Shown here one piece after another: positions 12,542 through 23,328 of a stretch of DNA of 64,000 bases. The translations under genes and the position numbers were made by a program. The stretch comes from Belnapia rosea (GTDB lineage Bacteria; Pseudomonadota; Alphaproteobacteria; Acetobacterales; Acetobacteraceae): assembly GCF_900101615.1 (NCBI RefSeq), contig NZ_FMZX01000002.1:186001-250000 (forward strand), given 5' to 3'. The notes under the pieces were generated by a model. The model saw only the letters and a list, made by a program, of their open reading frames with translations, was not told where the DNA came from and ran no database searches. The first letter of the stretch is position 1, and the number at the start of each line of letters is the position of its first letter.

Positions 12542-14095
12542 TCAGTTCGACTGGCGGCGCAGGAAGGTCGGGATCTCGAAATCGACCTGGCCATGGGGCG
12601 CCGCGTGCGGTGCTTCGGGCGGCCGCTGCGGTGCCGGCTGGTCGAGCCGCGGGGCAACCGGGGCCGGGGTCGGCTCCGTCAGCGACCGTCGCATCATTCC
12701 GCCAGAGGCGGCACCGGTGACACGCCGGAACAGGCCTCCGAAGCCGCTGCTGACCGGCGGCTGGGGCGCGGCGACAGGCGCCTGCGCAACAACCGGCGCG
12801 GCGACGACCGGCGCCACCACAGCGACCGGGGCAGGGGCGGCGACCGGCGCTGCGGCCTCCTCCGGCTGGACCATCATATGCAGGCTGGGCGCCGAAGCCA
12901 TGGCGGCCGGCGCCGTAGCGGCGGATGGCGCCGCAGCGGCGCGCAGGGCACCGCCCCGGATGGCGACGCGCGGCGCGCCAGGCGTCGCGGCCGGCATCAT
13001 GGCCGCGGTGGTGGCCGGCCGGCCCGGGCGGCCACCCGGCAGCATGGTGAGGCCGGGCTGCGGCGCGGCGGCTGCGACCGGCGACGCCGGTTGCACGGCA
13101 GCCGGCGTCGCCGCCTGAACCTGTTGCGCGTCGATGCCGGTGGCGACAACGGATACCCGCAGCCGCCCGTTCAGGTCCTCCTCGACCGAGGTGCCGAAGA
13201 TGATCTGCGCATCCTCATCCACTTCCTTGCGGATGCGGTTGGCGGCCTCGTCGACCTCGAAGAGGGTCATGTCGTAGCCGCCGGTGATGTTGATCAGCAC
13301 GCCACGGGCGCCGCGCAGCGATGCGTCGTCCAGCAGCGGGTTGCTGATCGCGCGCTCGGCCGCCTTCACCGCGCGGTCGTCGCCATCGGCCTCGCCGGTG
13401 CCCATCACCGCCTTGCCCATCTCCGCCATGACGGTACGGATATCGGCGAAGTCGAGGTTCACCAGGCCCGGCTTGATCATCAGGTCGGTCACGCCGCGCA
13501 CGCCGTCATAGAGCACCTCGTCGGCCAGCTTGAAGGCCTCGGCGAAGGTGGTGCGCTCCGTTGCCATCCGGAACAGGTTCTGGTTCGGGATGATGATCAG
13601 CGTATCGACGAAATTCTGCAGCTCCTCGATGCCCGATTCGGAGGCGCGCTTGCGCTTCGGGCCTTCGAAATCGAAGGGCTTCGTCACCACGCCGACCGTC
13701 AGCACGCCCCGCTCGCGCGCCATCCGGGCGATGACCGGCGCCGCACCCGTCCCGGTGCCGCCGCCCATGCCGGCCGTGATGAAGACCATGTGGCAGCCCT
13801 CGAGATGGCGGGCCAGCTCCTCGGTCGCTTCCTCGGCGGCGGCGCGGCCGATCTCCGGCTTCGCTCCCGCGCCGAGGCCCTGGGTGAGGTGCGGGCCGAG
13901 CTGCACGCGCTTCTCGGCCTTCGAATGCACCAGCGACTGGGCATCCGTATTCGCCACCACGAACTCGACCCCTTCGAGGCCCATGGCGATCATGTTGTTG
14001 ACCGCGTTGGTACCGCCGCCACCCACACCGATGACGGTGATGCGGGGGCTGAAATCGGTGTGCTGCACAACGGGCAGGGTCAAGTTGAGGGTCAT
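12542..14095 (-). CDS. ftsZ: Cell division protein FtsZ
   Basis: A 517-residue tubulin-like GTPase that polymerises at midcell to form the Z ring. The GTP-binding glycine loop GGGTGTG is at residues 111-117. The N-terminal [15 protein letters not shown] and the T7-loop region downstream are standard. After the core (to about residue 320) comes an Ala/Pro-rich linker of about 180 residues. The protein ends with [13 protein letters not shown], the conserved tail that binds FtsA and other partners. The ATG at 14095 has GAGGAG upstream; the open frame continues 30 codons further without family sequence. A 112-bp gap separates it from ftsA, the only real gap after 14 overlapping junctions, so it may have its own promoter. 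Confidence 0.97.
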   Translation of the reverse strand: MTLNLTLPVVQHTDFSPRITVIGVGGGGTNAVNNMIAMGLEGVEFVVANTDAQSLVHSKAEKRVQLGPHLTQGLGAGAKPEIGRAAAEEATEELARHLEGCHMVFITAGMGGGTGTGAAPVIARMARERGVLTVGVVTKPFDFEGPKRKRASESGIEELQNFVDTLIIIPNQNLFRMATERTTFAEAFKLADEVLYDGVRGVTDLMIKPGLVNLDFADIRTVMAEMGKAVMGTGEADGDDRAVKAAERAISNPLLDDASLRGARGVLINITGGYDMTLFEVDEAANRIRKEVDEDAQIIFGTSVEEDLNGRLRVSVVATGIDAQQVQAATPAAVQPASPVAAAAPQPGLTMLPGGRPGRPATTAAMMPAATPGAPRVAIRGGALRAAAAPSAATAPAAMASAPSLHMMVQPEEAAAPVAAPAPVAVVAPVVAAPVVAQAPVAAPQPPVSSGFGGLFRRVTGAASGGMMRRSLTEPTPAPVAPRLDQPAPQRPPEAPHAAPHGQVDFEIPTFLRRQSN

Positions 14096-14207
14096 GCGGG
14101 GATCTCCTCGCGCAAACGTAAACGAGTGACGCGATTCGTGCACCGGTGCACTTCTGCGCAGCAGCGATTGATCGCGGTTATCCACAAAAGAATTTGCAGC
14201 AAGCGGG

Positions 14208-15503
14208 TCATGCGCGGTCCCGCAGCCAGTTGACGAAGCGACGAAACCTGCTTGCAGGACGCTCCAGTCCCGGCATCAGTTCCAACAGCGGGCGTCCTTC
14301 ACCGGCGCCCCAGGCCAGCAGGCCGAGCGGCGCGGCGAATGCGGGGCCGGATGCGGTCTCCGGCAGGCCACGCACCGGATGCGGCCGGCCGAGCCGCACC
14401 TGGCGCTCCAGCACCCGGCCGGCGAGTTCGCGGACGCCGACGAGCTGGCTCGCGCCGCCCGTCAGCACCACGCGCCGCCCCATCTCCTGGCTGAGCCCGG
14501 CCGCCTCCAGCCGGTCCTTCACCAGCTCGAAGGTTTCCTCGATCCGCGGACGGATGATGCCGATGACCATGGCGCGCGGAATGCGGGCGATCTGGTCCTC
14601 CTCCTCGCCGACCTGTGGCACAGGCAGCCATTCCCGCTCGTCATCCGGTGCGCCGAGCACGCCGCCATGCAGGGTCTTCAGCCGCTCGGCATGGGCGATC
14701 GGCGTCGAGAGGCCGCGGGCGAGGTCATTCGTCACGTTCCAGCCACCGACTGGGATCTGCGCCGTATGCAGCAGATGGCCCTCGGCGAAGACCGCGATGC
14801 TGGTGGTGCCGCCGCCCATGTCGATGACCGTGGCACCGAGCTGCTTCTCATCCTCGACCAGGGTGGCGAGGCCGCCGGCGAAGGGGGCGGAGACCAACTC
14901 CTCCACCATCAGGTCGCAGCGCAGCAGCGTCGCGCCGAGATTGAGCAGCGAATGCTGGGCGGCATCCACCATGTGAAGCTTGGCCGCCACAGTCTCGCAG
15001 ATCATGCCGCGCGGGTCCTCGGCGCCCGGCGTCGCATCGACGGTGAAGCCGAGCGGGAAGGCATGCACCGTCTCCCGCCCGTCCTCGGCGCTGCGGCGGC
15101 GACCCTCGCCCATGATGGCTCGGAGATCGGCCTCGGTGATGGCGCGCCCGCCGATCGGCCACTGGATGTTCTGCTGGCGCGATTCCGGCTGGCCGCAGGA
15201 GAGGTTGACGATGGCGCCCTTCAACTGGGTATCCGCCATCTCCTCCGCCTGGCCGACCGCGGCGCGGATCGCCTTCTCGGCCTCCTCGAGGTCGACGATG
15301 TTGCCGCCCTTGATGCCGCGCGCCCGCTGCCAGCCGAAGCCGAGCGCCCGCGGCTCCCCGTCATTCTCGATCCGGGCGATGACGCAGACGATCTTGGTCG
15401 AGCCGATATCGAGCACGCCGAAGATGCCGCTGCGGGCGCCGCGCCTCCGGCGACCCTGCGCCGGCAGGCCGTCATGCTGGGCAAGGCGGGCGATCTGGTT
15501 CAT
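14208..15503 (-). CDS. ftsA: Cell division protein FtsA
   Basis: A 431-residue actin-like ATPase that tethers FtsZ filaments to the membrane and recruits later division proteins. Actin-fold motifs are present: [13 protein letters not shown] near residue 30, [15 protein letters not shown] in the middle and [13 protein letters not shown] near residue 340. The C-terminus ([13 protein letters not shown]) is a basic amphipathic helix, the known membrane-targeting sequence of the family. Its start overlaps the ftsQ stop by four bases. Confidence 0.96.
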   Translation of the reverse strand: MNQIARLAQHDGLPAQGRRRRGARSGIFGVLDIGSTKIVCVIARIENDGEPRALGFGWQRARGIKGGNIVDLEEAEKAIRAAVGQAEEMADTQLKGAIVNLSCGQPESRQQNIQWPIGGRAITEADLRAIMGEGRRRSAEDGRETVHAFPLGFTVDATPGAEDPRGMICETVAAKLHMVDAAQHSLLNLGATLLRCDLMVEELVSAPFAGGLATLVEDEKQLGATVIDMGGGTTSIAVFAEGHLLHTAQIPVGGWNVTNDLARGLSTPIAHAERLKTLHGGVLGAPDDEREWLPVPQVGEEEDQIARIPRAMVIGIIRPRIEETFELVKDRLEAAGLSQEMGRRVVLTGGASQLVGVRELAGRVLERQVRLGRPHPVRGLPETASGPAFAAPLGLLAWGAGEGRPLLELMPGLERPASRFRRFVNWLRDRA

Positions 15504-16408
15504 CCGCGGCCGCTCCTGACACGCTGCACGCTGGGCTCGGGCGGGGTCGCGCCAGGCGTGGCCTGCCCGGGCAGGCGCAGCACCAGCTTGTCCGGCAGCC
15601 GCAGGTCGATCGCCGCCAGCGGACGATCGAGCAGCCCCTGCTTCTGCTGCAGCTCGGCGAGGCGGGTGAGCGCCGCGGCCTCCTGCCCGTCCGGCAGCAG
15701 CACGTCGACGCCGTTTCGCAGCCGCAGGTTCCAGCGCCGCTCCGCCACCCGCACCAGGGCATGGGTGCGGTCCTGGACCTCCGGCACGCCGCGCAGCAGC
15801 GCCACCATCGGCGCCGCCAGCCGGTTGGCGCCGGTGCCGACGATCAGCGGCAGGCGGCCGAAGGCGCCGATATTCTCGTTGGAGACCACCTCGCCCTTCT
15901 CGTCGATCACCGAGAAGCGGCCGTCACGCTGCCAGATGGCAAAGGGCTGCCGCTCGGTGATGCGGATGCGGATGCTGCCGTTCAGGTGCCGTTCGACATG
16001 GGCGGAATTCACCCAGGCGATCAGCTCCAGCCGCTCCTTGGCCGCCTGCGGGTCGAAGGCGAGGATCGGGTCGCCGCGGCGGATGCCGAGCGCCTCGCGC
16101 ACCAGCTCGGGCGGCGTGTTGCGGCTTCCCTCGAGCGTCACCTCTTGCACGGTGAGGCCGGCATTGCCGGCGATCTCCGCCGCGCCGTCCCAGAGCGCGG
16201 CGATCCGGCCATAGGGGTCGGCCGCCATGGTCGCCAGCGCGGCCACGGTCAGCAGCCCGCCAATGCCGAGGGCAAGCCCGGCCGGGCGCATGAGGCCACG
16301 CCGCCGCCGCAACCAGAGCCGAAGGCGGCTGGGGCGCGATGGCGTCGCTTCCGCCCGGCTGCGGCGCGCGGGCTGGCGATTGCGGGTACGGGTCGGTTCA
16401 GGGGCCAT
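15500..16408 (-). CDS. ftsQ: Cell division protein FtsQ
   Basis: A 302-residue bitopic membrane protein that links the cytoplasmic and periplasmic parts of the divisome. A basic, Arg-rich cytoplasmic tail (residues 1-45) precedes one transmembrane helix ([18 protein letters not shown]). The POTRA domain follows ([19 protein letters not shown] to ERQPFAIWQ), then the FtsQ domain to the C-terminus. I chose the ATG at 16408, 11 bp inside the end of ddl; the frame extends 18 codons further up. It lies between ddl and ftsA as in most proteobacteria. Confidence 0.92.
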   Translation of the reverse strand: MAPEPTRTRNRQPARRSRAEATPSRPSRLRLWLRRRRGLMRPAGLALGIGGLLTVAALATMAADPYGRIAALWDGAAEIAGNAGLTVQEVTLEGSRNTPPELVREALGIRRGDPILAFDPQAAKERLELIAWVNSAHVERHLNGSIRIRITERQPFAIWQRDGRFSVIDEKGEVVSNENIGAFGRLPLIVGTGANRLAAPMVALLRGVPEVQDRTHALVRVAERRWNLRLRNGVDVLLPDGQEAAALTRLAELQQKQGLLDRPLAAIDLRLPDKLVLRLPGQATPGATPPEPSVQRVRSGRG

Positions 16409-17321
16409 GGCAGGCCTGCTCCACCATCCAGGCGCAGAGCGCCGGGAAGCCGATGCCGACATGCGCCGCCTGCTCGGGCAGCAGCGATGTCGGCGTCAGG
16501 CCGGGTTGGGTATTCACTTCCAGCAGCACCAGGCGGCCGGGCTCGCCCGCCGTGTCGTCATAGCGGAAATCGGCCCGCGTCGCGCCGCGGCAGCCGAGCG
16601 CACGATGAGCGGCGAGCGCCACCTCCATCGCCTGCTCCCGCACCACGGGGTGGATCGCCGCCGGCACCACATGGCGCGAGCCACCCTCGGCGTATTTCGA
16701 GGAATAGTCGTAGAAGCTGCCGGCATCGGCGATGATGTCGGTCACCGCGAGCGCCCGGTCGCCAAGGACGCCGACCGTCAGCTCGCGGCCGGGGATGAAC
16801 TCCTCCGCCAGCACCGTCCGACCGAAGCGCCAGCCCGCGGCGATCTCGGCGCGGCGGTTGTCGCCCGTGCGGAGGATATGCACCCCGACCGAGGAACCCT
16901 CATTCACCGGCTTCACCACATAGGGCCGCGGCAGCGGGTCCTCCGCGGCCAGTTCCTCCGGATCGGTCAGGCGATGCGAGGGCACGGGCAGGCCGGCAGC
17001 GCGGAACACCGCCTTGGCCGCGACCTTGTCCATCGCCAGCGCCGAGGCCCGGAGACCGGAATGGGTATAGGGCAGCCCCATCCAGTCGAGCACGCCCTGG
17101 ATGCAGCCATCCTCGCCGAAGCGGCCATGCAGCGCGTTGAACACCACATCGGGTTTCGCCGCCCGCAGCGCGCCGATGGTAACGGCGAGATCGGGCCCGA
17201 CATCGATCGGCGTCACCTTGAAGCCGGCCTCGCGCAAGGCCGCCACGCATTGCTCGCCGGAGGCGAGGCTGACCTCGCGCTCGGCCGAGATGCCGCCATG
17301 CAGGACCGCAACATGGGTCAT
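16398..17321 (-). CDS. ddl: D-alanine--D-alanine ligase
   Basis: A 307-residue ATP-grasp enzyme that makes the D-Ala-D-Ala dipeptide for MurF. N-terminal [17 protein letters not shown] is the family signature. ATP-grasp residues are in [16 protein letters not shown] and [15 protein letters not shown]. Substrate and Mg residues lie in FYDYSSKY and [15 protein letters not shown]. The open frame runs far upstream through murB, but the ATG at 17321 lies in an ATGA overlap with the murB stop and begins the family sequence. Confidence 0.95.
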   Translation of the reverse strand: MTHVAVLHGGISAEREVSLASGEQCVAALREAGFKVTPIDVGPDLAVTIGALRAAKPDVVFNALHGRFGEDGCIQGVLDWMGLPYTHSGLRASALAMDKVAAKAVFRAAGLPVPSHRLTDPEELAAEDPLPRPYVVKPVNEGSSVGVHILRTGDNRRAEIAAGWRFGRTVLAEEFIPGRELTVGVLGDRALAVTDIIADAGSFYDYSSKYAEGGSRHVVPAAIHPVVREQAMEVALAAHRALGCRGATRADFRYDDTAGEPGRLVLLEVNTQPGLTPTSLLPEQAAHVGIGFPALCAWMVEQACHGP

Positions 17322-18211
17322 GCCGCCACTCCGAGCCGTTTGATCTCCCACTCCAGGGAGACGCCGCTGTGGTCGAGCACCCGGGCGCGGACCTCTTCGC
17401 CGAGCGCTTCCAGCTCCGCCGCCGTGGCGGTGCCGGTGTTGAGCAGGAAATTGCAGTGCTTCTCCGAGACCTGCGCCCCGCCGCGCAGGAGGCCGCGGCA
17501 GCCCGCCGCATCGATCAGCGCCCAGGCCTTCTGGCCGGCGGGGTTCTTGAAGGTGGAGCCGCCGGTCCGTGCACGGATGGGCTGCGTTGCCTCCCGCGCC
17601 GCGCGGATCTCGGCCATGCGCGGCGCCGCATCGCCCGGCCGGGCACGGAAGCGGGCACGGGTGACGATGGCGCCGGGCGGCAGGGCGGCATGGCGGTAGG
17701 CAAGCCGCAGCTCGCCTGCCGTCAGCCGCTGCACGCCGCCGGGCGTGGCGACCTCGGCCCAATCGAGCACGTCCTTCACCTCGCTCCCATAGGCACCGGC
17801 ATTCATGGCGACCGCGCCACCAATGCTGCCCGGGATGCCAGACAGGAATTCGAGGCCGGCGAGGCCGGCCGCGGCCGCATGCTCGGCGACGGTGACATCA
17901 AGGGCGGCGGCACCGGCGACGATCCCATCCGCCTCCACCACGACCTCGGCGAAGCCGCCGCCGAGGCGCAGCGTGACGCCGGGCAGGCCGCCATCGCGGA
18001 TGATGAGGTTGGAGGCCGCGCCAAGCACCGTCAGCGGCATCCCCGGCGCGAGGCCGGCGAGCAGCGTGACGAGATCCTCCGCATCCGCTGGCCGAACGAG
18101 CCATTCCGCCGGCCCGCCGACGCGGAACCAGGTGAGCGGTGCCAGCGGCACCCCCGCCCGGATCCGGCCGCGGATATGCGGGATGGCATGGCTCATCGCG
18201 TGCGCGCTCAT
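17318..18211 (-). CDS. murB: UDP-N-acetylenolpyruvoylglucosamine reductase
   Basis: A 297-residue FAD enzyme that reduces UDP-GlcNAc-enolpyruvate to UDP-MurNAc with NADPH. The FAD-binding region shows [15 protein letters not shown] and [13 protein letters not shown]. The active-site region has [20 protein letters not shown], and the C-terminal part has [20 protein letters not shown]. The absence of an extra Tyr loop suggests a type II MurB, as in other alphaproteobacteria. The ATG at 18211 overlaps the murC stop by four bases. Confidence 0.95.
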   Translation of the reverse strand: MSAHAMSHAIPHIRGRIRAGVPLAPLTWFRVGGPAEWLVRPADAEDLVTLLAGLAPGMPLTVLGAASNLIIRDGGLPGVTLRLGGGFAEVVVEADGIVAGAAALDVTVAEHAAAAGLAGLEFLSGIPGSIGGAVAMNAGAYGSEVKDVLDWAEVATPGGVQRLTAGELRLAYRHAALPPGAIVTRARFRARPGDAAPRMAEIRAAREATQPIRARTGGSTFKNPAGQKAWALIDAAGCRGLLRGGAQVSEKHCNFLLNTGTATAAELEALGEEVRARVLDHSGVSLEWEIKRLGVAA

Positions 18212-19644
18212 GCCCGCCTCAGCGGCGTCGGGCGAAGGCCAGGCTGCAGCGCGGCAAGCTGCTCGGGCAGGGCATGCGCCCAGGCGGTGATGTTGCCGGC
18301 GCCGAGGCAGACCACGTAGTCGCCCGGCTTGGCGATGGCATGGATCATCTCGGCCAGGCTGTCCGGCCCCGGCAGAGCGACGACGCTGCGATGGCCGCGG
18401 GCACGCAGCCCCTCGACCAGCGCATCCTTGTCGATGCCCTCGATCGGCGCCTCGCCGGCGGCATAGACATCGGCGATGATGACCGTGCCGGCATCGTTCA
18501 TGCACTTCGAGAATTCCTCGAAGAGCGTGGCGAGGCGGGAGTAGCGGTGCGGCTGGACCACCGCGATCACGTCCCGCGCGCCAGCCTGCCGTGCCGCCTT
18601 CAGCACCGCGGCGATCTCGACCGGATGATGCCCGTAATCGTCGATCACGGTGATGCCGCCGGCCTCTCCCACCCGGGTGAAGCGCCGCTTCACGCCCTTG
18701 AAGCCGGCGAGCGCGCTGCGGATCGTCGCCTCGTCGATATCCATCTCGACGCCGACCGCGATGGCGGCCAGCGCATTCTGCACGTTGTGCTGGCCGAGCA
18801 TCGGCAGGCGGAAGGGCTTCATGGTCCGGCTGCGCTTGGTCGCACGGTCCTGCACCACCACCTCGAAGGTTGCGCCCATGCGGTCGGTGATGACGCGCTC
18901 CGCCCGCACATCGGCCTGGGGCGAGAAGCCATAGGTGACGATCCGGCGGTCGAGCTTCGGGATCATCGCCTGGACCTCGGGGTGGTCGAGGCAGAGCACC
19001 GCGAAGCCATAGAACGGGATGTTGGAGACGAACTGGGCGAAACCCTCCTTCATCGCCTCCGCCGTTCCCCAATGATCCAGATGCTCCGGATCCATGTTGG
19101 TGACGATGGCGACGACCGAGGGCAGGCGGAGGAAGCTGCCATCGCTCTCATCCGCCTCGACCACCATCCAGTCGCCGTCGCCGAGGCGTGTATTCGTGCC
19201 ATAGGCATTGACGATGCCGCCGTTGATGACGGTCGGGTCGATCTTCGCCGCCTCGAGCACGCAGGCGACGAGGCTGGTCGTCGTGGTCTTGCCATGGGTG
19301 CCGCCGACCGCGACGGACCATTTGAGGCGCATCAGCTCCGCCAGCATCTCGGCGCGGCGGACGACGGGGATGAGGGCGGCGCGGGCCGCCTGGACCTCCG
19401 GGTTGTCCTTCTTGACCGCGGTCGAGACGACGACGACCTGGGCGCCGCCCAGATTCTCCCCCGCATGGCCGATGGCGACGGGGATGCCGGCCTCGCGCAG
19501 CCGGGCAGTGTTGTAGCCCTCGGCGATGTCGCTGCCCTGCACCTGGTAGCCAAGATTGTGCAGCACCTCCGCGATGCCGGACATGCCGATGCCGCCGATG
19601 CCGACGAAGTGGATGGGGCCGATGGTAAGGGGCAGGGCACGCAT
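18208..19644 (-). CDS. murC: UDP-N-acetylmuramate--L-alanine ligase
   Basis: A 478-residue Mur ligase that adds L-Ala to UDP-MurNAc. The N-terminal domain has the MurC-specific [17 protein letters not shown]. The ATP loop is [14 protein letters not shown] near residue 110, followed by [11 protein letters not shown] and the C-terminal domain with [14 protein letters not shown]. The ATG at 19644 overlaps the murG stop by one base; the frame extends upstream through murG without Mur sequence. Confidence 0.96.
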   Translation of the reverse strand: MRALPLTIGPIHFVGIGGIGMSGIAEVLHNLGYQVQGSDIAEGYNTARLREAGIPVAIGHAGENLGGAQVVVVSTAVKKDNPEVQAARAALIPVVRRAEMLAELMRLKWSVAVGGTHGKTTTTSLVACVLEAAKIDPTVINGGIVNAYGTNTRLGDGDWMVVEADESDGSFLRLPSVVAIVTNMDPEHLDHWGTAEAMKEGFAQFVSNIPFYGFAVLCLDHPEVQAMIPKLDRRIVTYGFSPQADVRAERVITDRMGATFEVVVQDRATKRSRTMKPFRLPMLGQHNVQNALAAIAVGVEMDIDEATIRSALAGFKGVKRRFTRVGEAGGITVIDDYGHHPVEIAAVLKAARQAGARDVIAVVQPHRYSRLATLFEEFSKCMNDAGTVIIADVYAAGEAPIEGIDKDALVEGLRARGHRSVVALPGPDSLAEMIHAIAKPGDYVVCLGAGNITAWAHALPEQLAALQPGLRPTPLRRA

Positions 19645-20771
19645 CAACGGGTTTCCTGGGCGGCACGCGCCCTGACGAGCGAGAGGACAAGATCGGCCAG
19701 CCGCTTCGCCGCATCGGGCTGGGCGAGCAGGGCGGCGGAGGCGGCGGCGCGCTTCAGACCGCGTGGATCGCGGAGTTGGGCGGCGAGCTGGTTGGAGAGT
19801 GCCGCGGGCGTGAATGCGCCCTGCGGCATGACGATGGCCGCGCCTGCCTCGGCAATGGCGCGGGCATTGGCCTTCTGGTGATCGTCGATCGCATGCGGCA
19901 GCGGCACCAGGATGGAGGGCCGCCCGGCGCAGGCCAGCTCCGCCACCGTGCCGGCACCTGCGCGGGCGATCACCAGATGCGCCGTCGCCAGCCGCCCGGC
20001 CACATCGGGGAAGAAGGGCGAGAGCTCGGCGGGCACATTGGCACCGGCATAGGCCTCGCGCACGCGGTTGAGATCCTCGGCGCGGCATTGCTGGGCAACG
20101 ACGAGACGGCCGCGCAGGTCCTCGGGCAGGGCGGCGACGGCGGCCGGCACCACATCGGCGAAGATGCGGGCGCCAAGCGAGCCGCCGAGCACCAGCAGCC
20201 GGAGCGCGCCCTCGGTTCCCGGGTAATCGCCACCGGCCAGCGCGGCGAGGGCCGGCCGCACCGGGTTGCCAACCACATGCACCGGCGCGCCCGCCGGCAC
20301 GCGGCCGGTCGCGGCATAGGAGAGCGCCAGCGCATCGGCACGGGTGCTCAGCAGCCGGTTGGCGCGGCCAAGGATGGCATTCTGCTCATGCAGGACCGTG
20401 ACCGGCCGCCGGCCAAGCATGGTGAGCGCCGCGAGCAGGGGTGGCACGCTCGGATAGCCGCCGAAGCCGACCACCGCCGCAGCGCCGAGCCGCTGCACCA
20501 GCCGCCGCGCCTGCACCGTGCCCGCCGCCAGCGCCATGGCGCCGCGCGCCGCGCTCAACGCCCCGCGGCCGGACAGCCCGGAGCCCCTCAGCACGAAGCG
20601 CTCGGCATTGGCGAAGGCCGCGCTCTCGAAGGCTGCCGAGCGCGCATCGGTCATCAGCGCGATACGCTCGCCGCGCGCAAGCAGTTCGGCCGTCAGCGCC
20701 TCGGCCGGAAACAGATGGCCGCCGGTTCCGCCGGCGGCGATGACGATGGGATGCACCGCAGGCCCTCTCAT
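19644..20771 (-). CDS. murG: Lipid II synthase, MurG glycosyltransferase
   Basis: A 375-residue GT28-family glycosyltransferase that adds GlcNAc from UDP-GlcNAc to lipid I at the inner face of the membrane. The first glycine loop is [12 protein letters not shown], the second is [11 protein letters not shown] and the third is [10 protein letters not shown]. The sugar-nucleotide site has [20 protein letters not shown] followed by [12 protein letters not shown]. The ATG at 20771 overlaps the ftsW stop by four bases; a GTG five codons later is an alternative. Confidence 0.95.
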   Translation of the reverse strand: MRGPAVHPIVIAAGGTGGHLFPAEALTAELLARGERIALMTDARSAAFESAAFANAERFVLRGSGLSGRGALSAARGAMALAAGTVQARRLVQRLGAAAVVGFGGYPSVPPLLAALTMLGRRPVTVLHEQNAILGRANRLLSTRADALALSYAATGRVPAGAPVHVVGNPVRPALAALAGGDYPGTEGALRLLVLGGSLGARIFADVVPAAVAALPEDLRGRLVVAQQCRAEDLNRVREAYAGANVPAELSPFFPDVAGRLATAHLVIARAGAGTVAELACAGRPSILVPLPHAIDDHQKANARAIAEAGAAIVMPQGAFTPAALSNQLAAQLRDPRGLKRAAASAALLAQPDAAKRLADLVLSLVRARAAQETR

Positions 20772-21949
20772 TCGGCCACGTCCACGCGGGAGGTGCGCTT
20801 GCGGGTCAGCGCCAGCAGCATCCCCATGCCGAGCGCGATGGCCAGCACGGAGGAGCCGCCATAGGAGACGAAGGGCAGCGTCATCCCCTTGGTCGGGATC
20901 AGGTGCAGCGAGGAGGCCATGTTGACGAAGGCCTGCAGCCCGAACTGCGCCAGCAGCCCGGTCGCGGCCAGGATGACGAAGAGTTCCGCCTCGCCCAGCA
21001 GCCGGATCAGCCCGCGCACCACGACGAAGGCAAAGAGGGCGAGGATGACGAGGCAGACGATGAAGCCGAATTCCTCGCCGGCGACCGCGAAGACGAAATC
21101 GGCATGCGCGTCCGGCAGGGCGTTCTTCACCCGTCCCTCGCCGGGGCCACGGCCGAACAGCCCGCCATTGCCGAAGGCCTCCATGGCCTTGGTGATCTGG
21201 AAGGTGTCGCCCGAGCTCGGATCGAGGAAGCGGTCGACGCGGCTGCGGACGTGGTCGAGGGTGAAATAGGCGCCGATCGCCAGCCCGATGCCGCCGATGC
21301 CGAGCGCACCGACGAAGGCGAGGTTCAGCCCGGCGACGAAGAACTGCGCCAGGAACATCGACACCACGACCATCAGCATGCCGAAATCCGGCTGCGACTT
21401 CAGCACCACCGCGACCACGGCGAGCAGCAGGAAGGCGCCGGCCGGCCAGAGCCATTGCGGGTGCAGCAGCGCGAGGCCCCGCTCGCCGGAGGCGGCGCGG
21501 CGGGCGGCGGCGGCCTTGCCCTCGGCGAGCATCCAGGCGACGACCACGGCGAAGCAGGGCTTCAGGAATTCGGAAGGCTGCATGGTGCCGAGCAGCGGCA
21601 AGGCGAGCCAGCGCCGCGCGCCCTTGGTCTCGAAGCCGATGACGAGCGTGGCCGCCGTCAGCACCAGGGCGCCGATGCAGCCAAGGATCGCCAGATGCTT
21701 GATATTCCGCGGCGTCAGCAGCGAGACCATCACCATCAGCGATGCCGCCATCGCCAGGAACACCACCTGCTTGACGAAGAGCAGCTCGCGCGAGCCGCTG
21801 CCGATGACACGCTCGGCGACCGCAGGGCTCGCAGCCAGCATCATCACATAGCCGAAGCCGATGAGAATCAGCAGCGCCGCCAGCGTCCAGCGGTCCACCG
21901 TCCACCACCAGCGGCCAAGGACGGAATTGTCGGAGCGCGAAATGGCCAT
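20768..21949 (-). CDS. ftsW: Lipid II glycosyltransferase FtsW (SEDS family)
   Basis: A 393-residue SEDS membrane protein that polymerises glycan strands at the septum together with FtsI. About ten hydrophobic segments are visible. The periplasmic loop holds the KSQPDFGM motif, and the C-terminal region shows the family motif FVSYGGSSVLAIALGMGMLL. The first residues (MAISRSDNSVLGRWWWTVD) form the cytoplasmic tail. It overlaps murD by one base and murG by four. Confidence 0.95.
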   Translation of the reverse strand: MAISRSDNSVLGRWWWTVDRWTLAALLILIGFGYVMMLAASPAVAERVIGSGSRELLFVKQVVFLAMAASLMVMVSLLTPRNIKHLAILGCIGALVLTAATLVIGFETKGARRWLALPLLGTMQPSEFLKPCFAVVVAWMLAEGKAAAARRAASGERGLALLHPQWLWPAGAFLLLAVVAVVLKSQPDFGMLMVVVSMFLAQFFVAGLNLAFVGALGIGGIGLAIGAYFTLDHVRSRVDRFLDPSSGDTFQITKAMEAFGNGGLFGRGPGEGRVKNALPDAHADFVFAVAGEEFGFIVCLVILALFAFVVVRGLIRLLGEAELFVILAATGLLAQFGLQAFVNMASSLHLIPTKGMTLPFVSYGGSSVLAIALGMGMLLALTRKRTSRVDVAE

Positions 21950-23328
21950 CAGGCGGCCCTCCCTTCGGCCTGGGCCAGCTCGGCGACCAGCGCGCGGAAG
22001 CGCTCGCCACGGGCCTCGAAACCGGTGAACTGATCCCAGCTGGCGCAGGCGGGCGACAGCAACACGACCGGCGCGGCGCCCGCGGCGGCGGCGGCGGCCG
22101 CCTCCGGCACGGCGGCATCCAGCGTGCCGACCACACGGTGCCTCACCCCATGCGCCGCCAGCGTCGCGGCGAGGACCGGCGCATCGCGCCCGATCAGCAG
22201 CGCCTCGGCGATGCGGGGGAAGAAGGGCGCGAGGCTCTCGATGCCGCCCTCCTTCGCCGTCCCGCCGGCAATCCAGACAACGCGCGGGTAGCTGGCCAGG
22301 GCGCGGGCCGTGCTGTCCGCATTGGTGCCCTTGCTGTCGTTGACGAAGGCGACGCCACGCCATGCGCCGACCCGCTCCTGACGGTGCGGCAGGCCGGGAT
22401 AGCTCCGCAGCCCGTCCGCCACCTGCGCCCGCGTGAGGCCGAGATCGAAGGCGCAGGCCGTGGCGGCGGCGGCGTTCTGCGCATTGTGGCTGCCGGGCAG
22501 GGAGGGGGCCTCGGAAAGGTCGAGGATGGCCCCGCCATCATCCCGCAACAGGCTGCCCTCGGCCCAGATGCCACCGGGCTGCGCCCTGTCGCCCGAGATG
22601 GGGCACAGGCGAGCGGCAAGACCGTCACGCAACCCGCGGCTCCAGCCATCATCCATGCCGAGCACGGCCAGATCCTCATGCGTCTGCCGTGCGAAGACCT
22701 GCGCCTTCGCGGCCAGGTAGCCGGTCATGTCGCCATGCCGGTCGAGATGGTCTGGCGAAAGGTTCAACATAACACCTTGGTTGAAGCGCACGCTCCGAAC
22801 TCGCTCCAACATGTATGACGACATCTCGAGTGTGTATATGCCATCCATTCCCAAGACATTGAGGGATAGCGCCGCCGGGCCGAGATTTCCGCCGGCCTCC
22901 GCCTCCCATCGGGCCTGCCGCAGCAGGTGGTGCAGCAGCGCCGTGGTGGTCGACTTGCCGTTGGTGCCGGTGATGCCGACGAAGCGCGCGGCGGAGCCTG
23001 CGGCGCGCACCGCCCGATAAAGATAATCGACGTCGCAGAGGACCGGCCGTCCGGCGGCCTCAGCCGCGACGGCCGCCGGATGCGCCCGCGGCAGCCGGTG
23101 CGGGATGCCGGGCGAGAGCAGCAGCGCATCCCAGCGGAAGGACCCGGTCGAAGGGTCCTCGACCGCCAGCCCGGCCTCCGCCGCCGCAGCACGCCCTTCC
23201 GGCCTGTCGTCCCAGCAGGAGACCTCAGCCCCCCATCCGGCCAGCCGGCGCGCCGCCGGCAGCCCGGCCTTGCCGAGGCCGACAAGGGCGATGCGCTCGC
23301 CGAGGAAGGGGGTGAAGGGCGCCGTCAT
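21949..23328 (-). CDS. murD: UDP-N-acetylmuramoylalanine--D-glutamate ligase
   Basis: A 459-residue Mur ligase that adds D-Glu to UDP-MurNAc-L-Ala. The N-terminal Rossmann domain starts ERIALVGLGKAGLPAARRL. The ATP loop is GITGTNGKSTTTALLHHL near residue 122. The Mur motif EMSSYMLERV carries Ser-Tyr where many MurD have Ser-Phe-Gln. NLSPDHLDRHGDM and the C-terminal VNDSKGTNADST complete the set. Its ATG overlaps the mraY stop by one base. Confidence 0.95.
   Translation of the reverse strand: MTAPFTPFLGERIALVGLGKAGLPAARRLAGWGAEVSCWDDRPEGRAAAAEAGLAVEDPSTGSFRWDALLLSPGIPHRLPRAHPAAVAAEAAGRPVLCDVDYLYRAVRAAGSAARFVGITGTNGKSTTTALLHHLLRQARWEAEAGGNLGPAALSLNVLGMDGIYTLEMSSYMLERVRSVRFNQGVMLNLSPDHLDRHGDMTGYLAAKAQVFARQTHEDLAVLGMDDGWSRGLRDGLAARLCPISGDRAQPGGIWAEGSLLRDDGGAILDLSEAPSLPGSHNAQNAAAATACAFDLGLTRAQVADGLRSYPGLPHRQERVGAWRGVAFVNDSKGTNADSTARALASYPRVVWIAGGTAKEGGIESLAPFFPRIAEALLIGRDAPVLAATLAAHGVRHRVVGTLDAAVPEAAAAAAAGAAPVVLLSPACASWDQFTGFEARGERFRALVAELAQAEGRAA

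Noticed and set aside
12440-14233. A 597-codon plus-strand frame opposite ftsZ
   Set aside because: Shadow of ftsZ with low-complexity Arg/Gly/His sequence.
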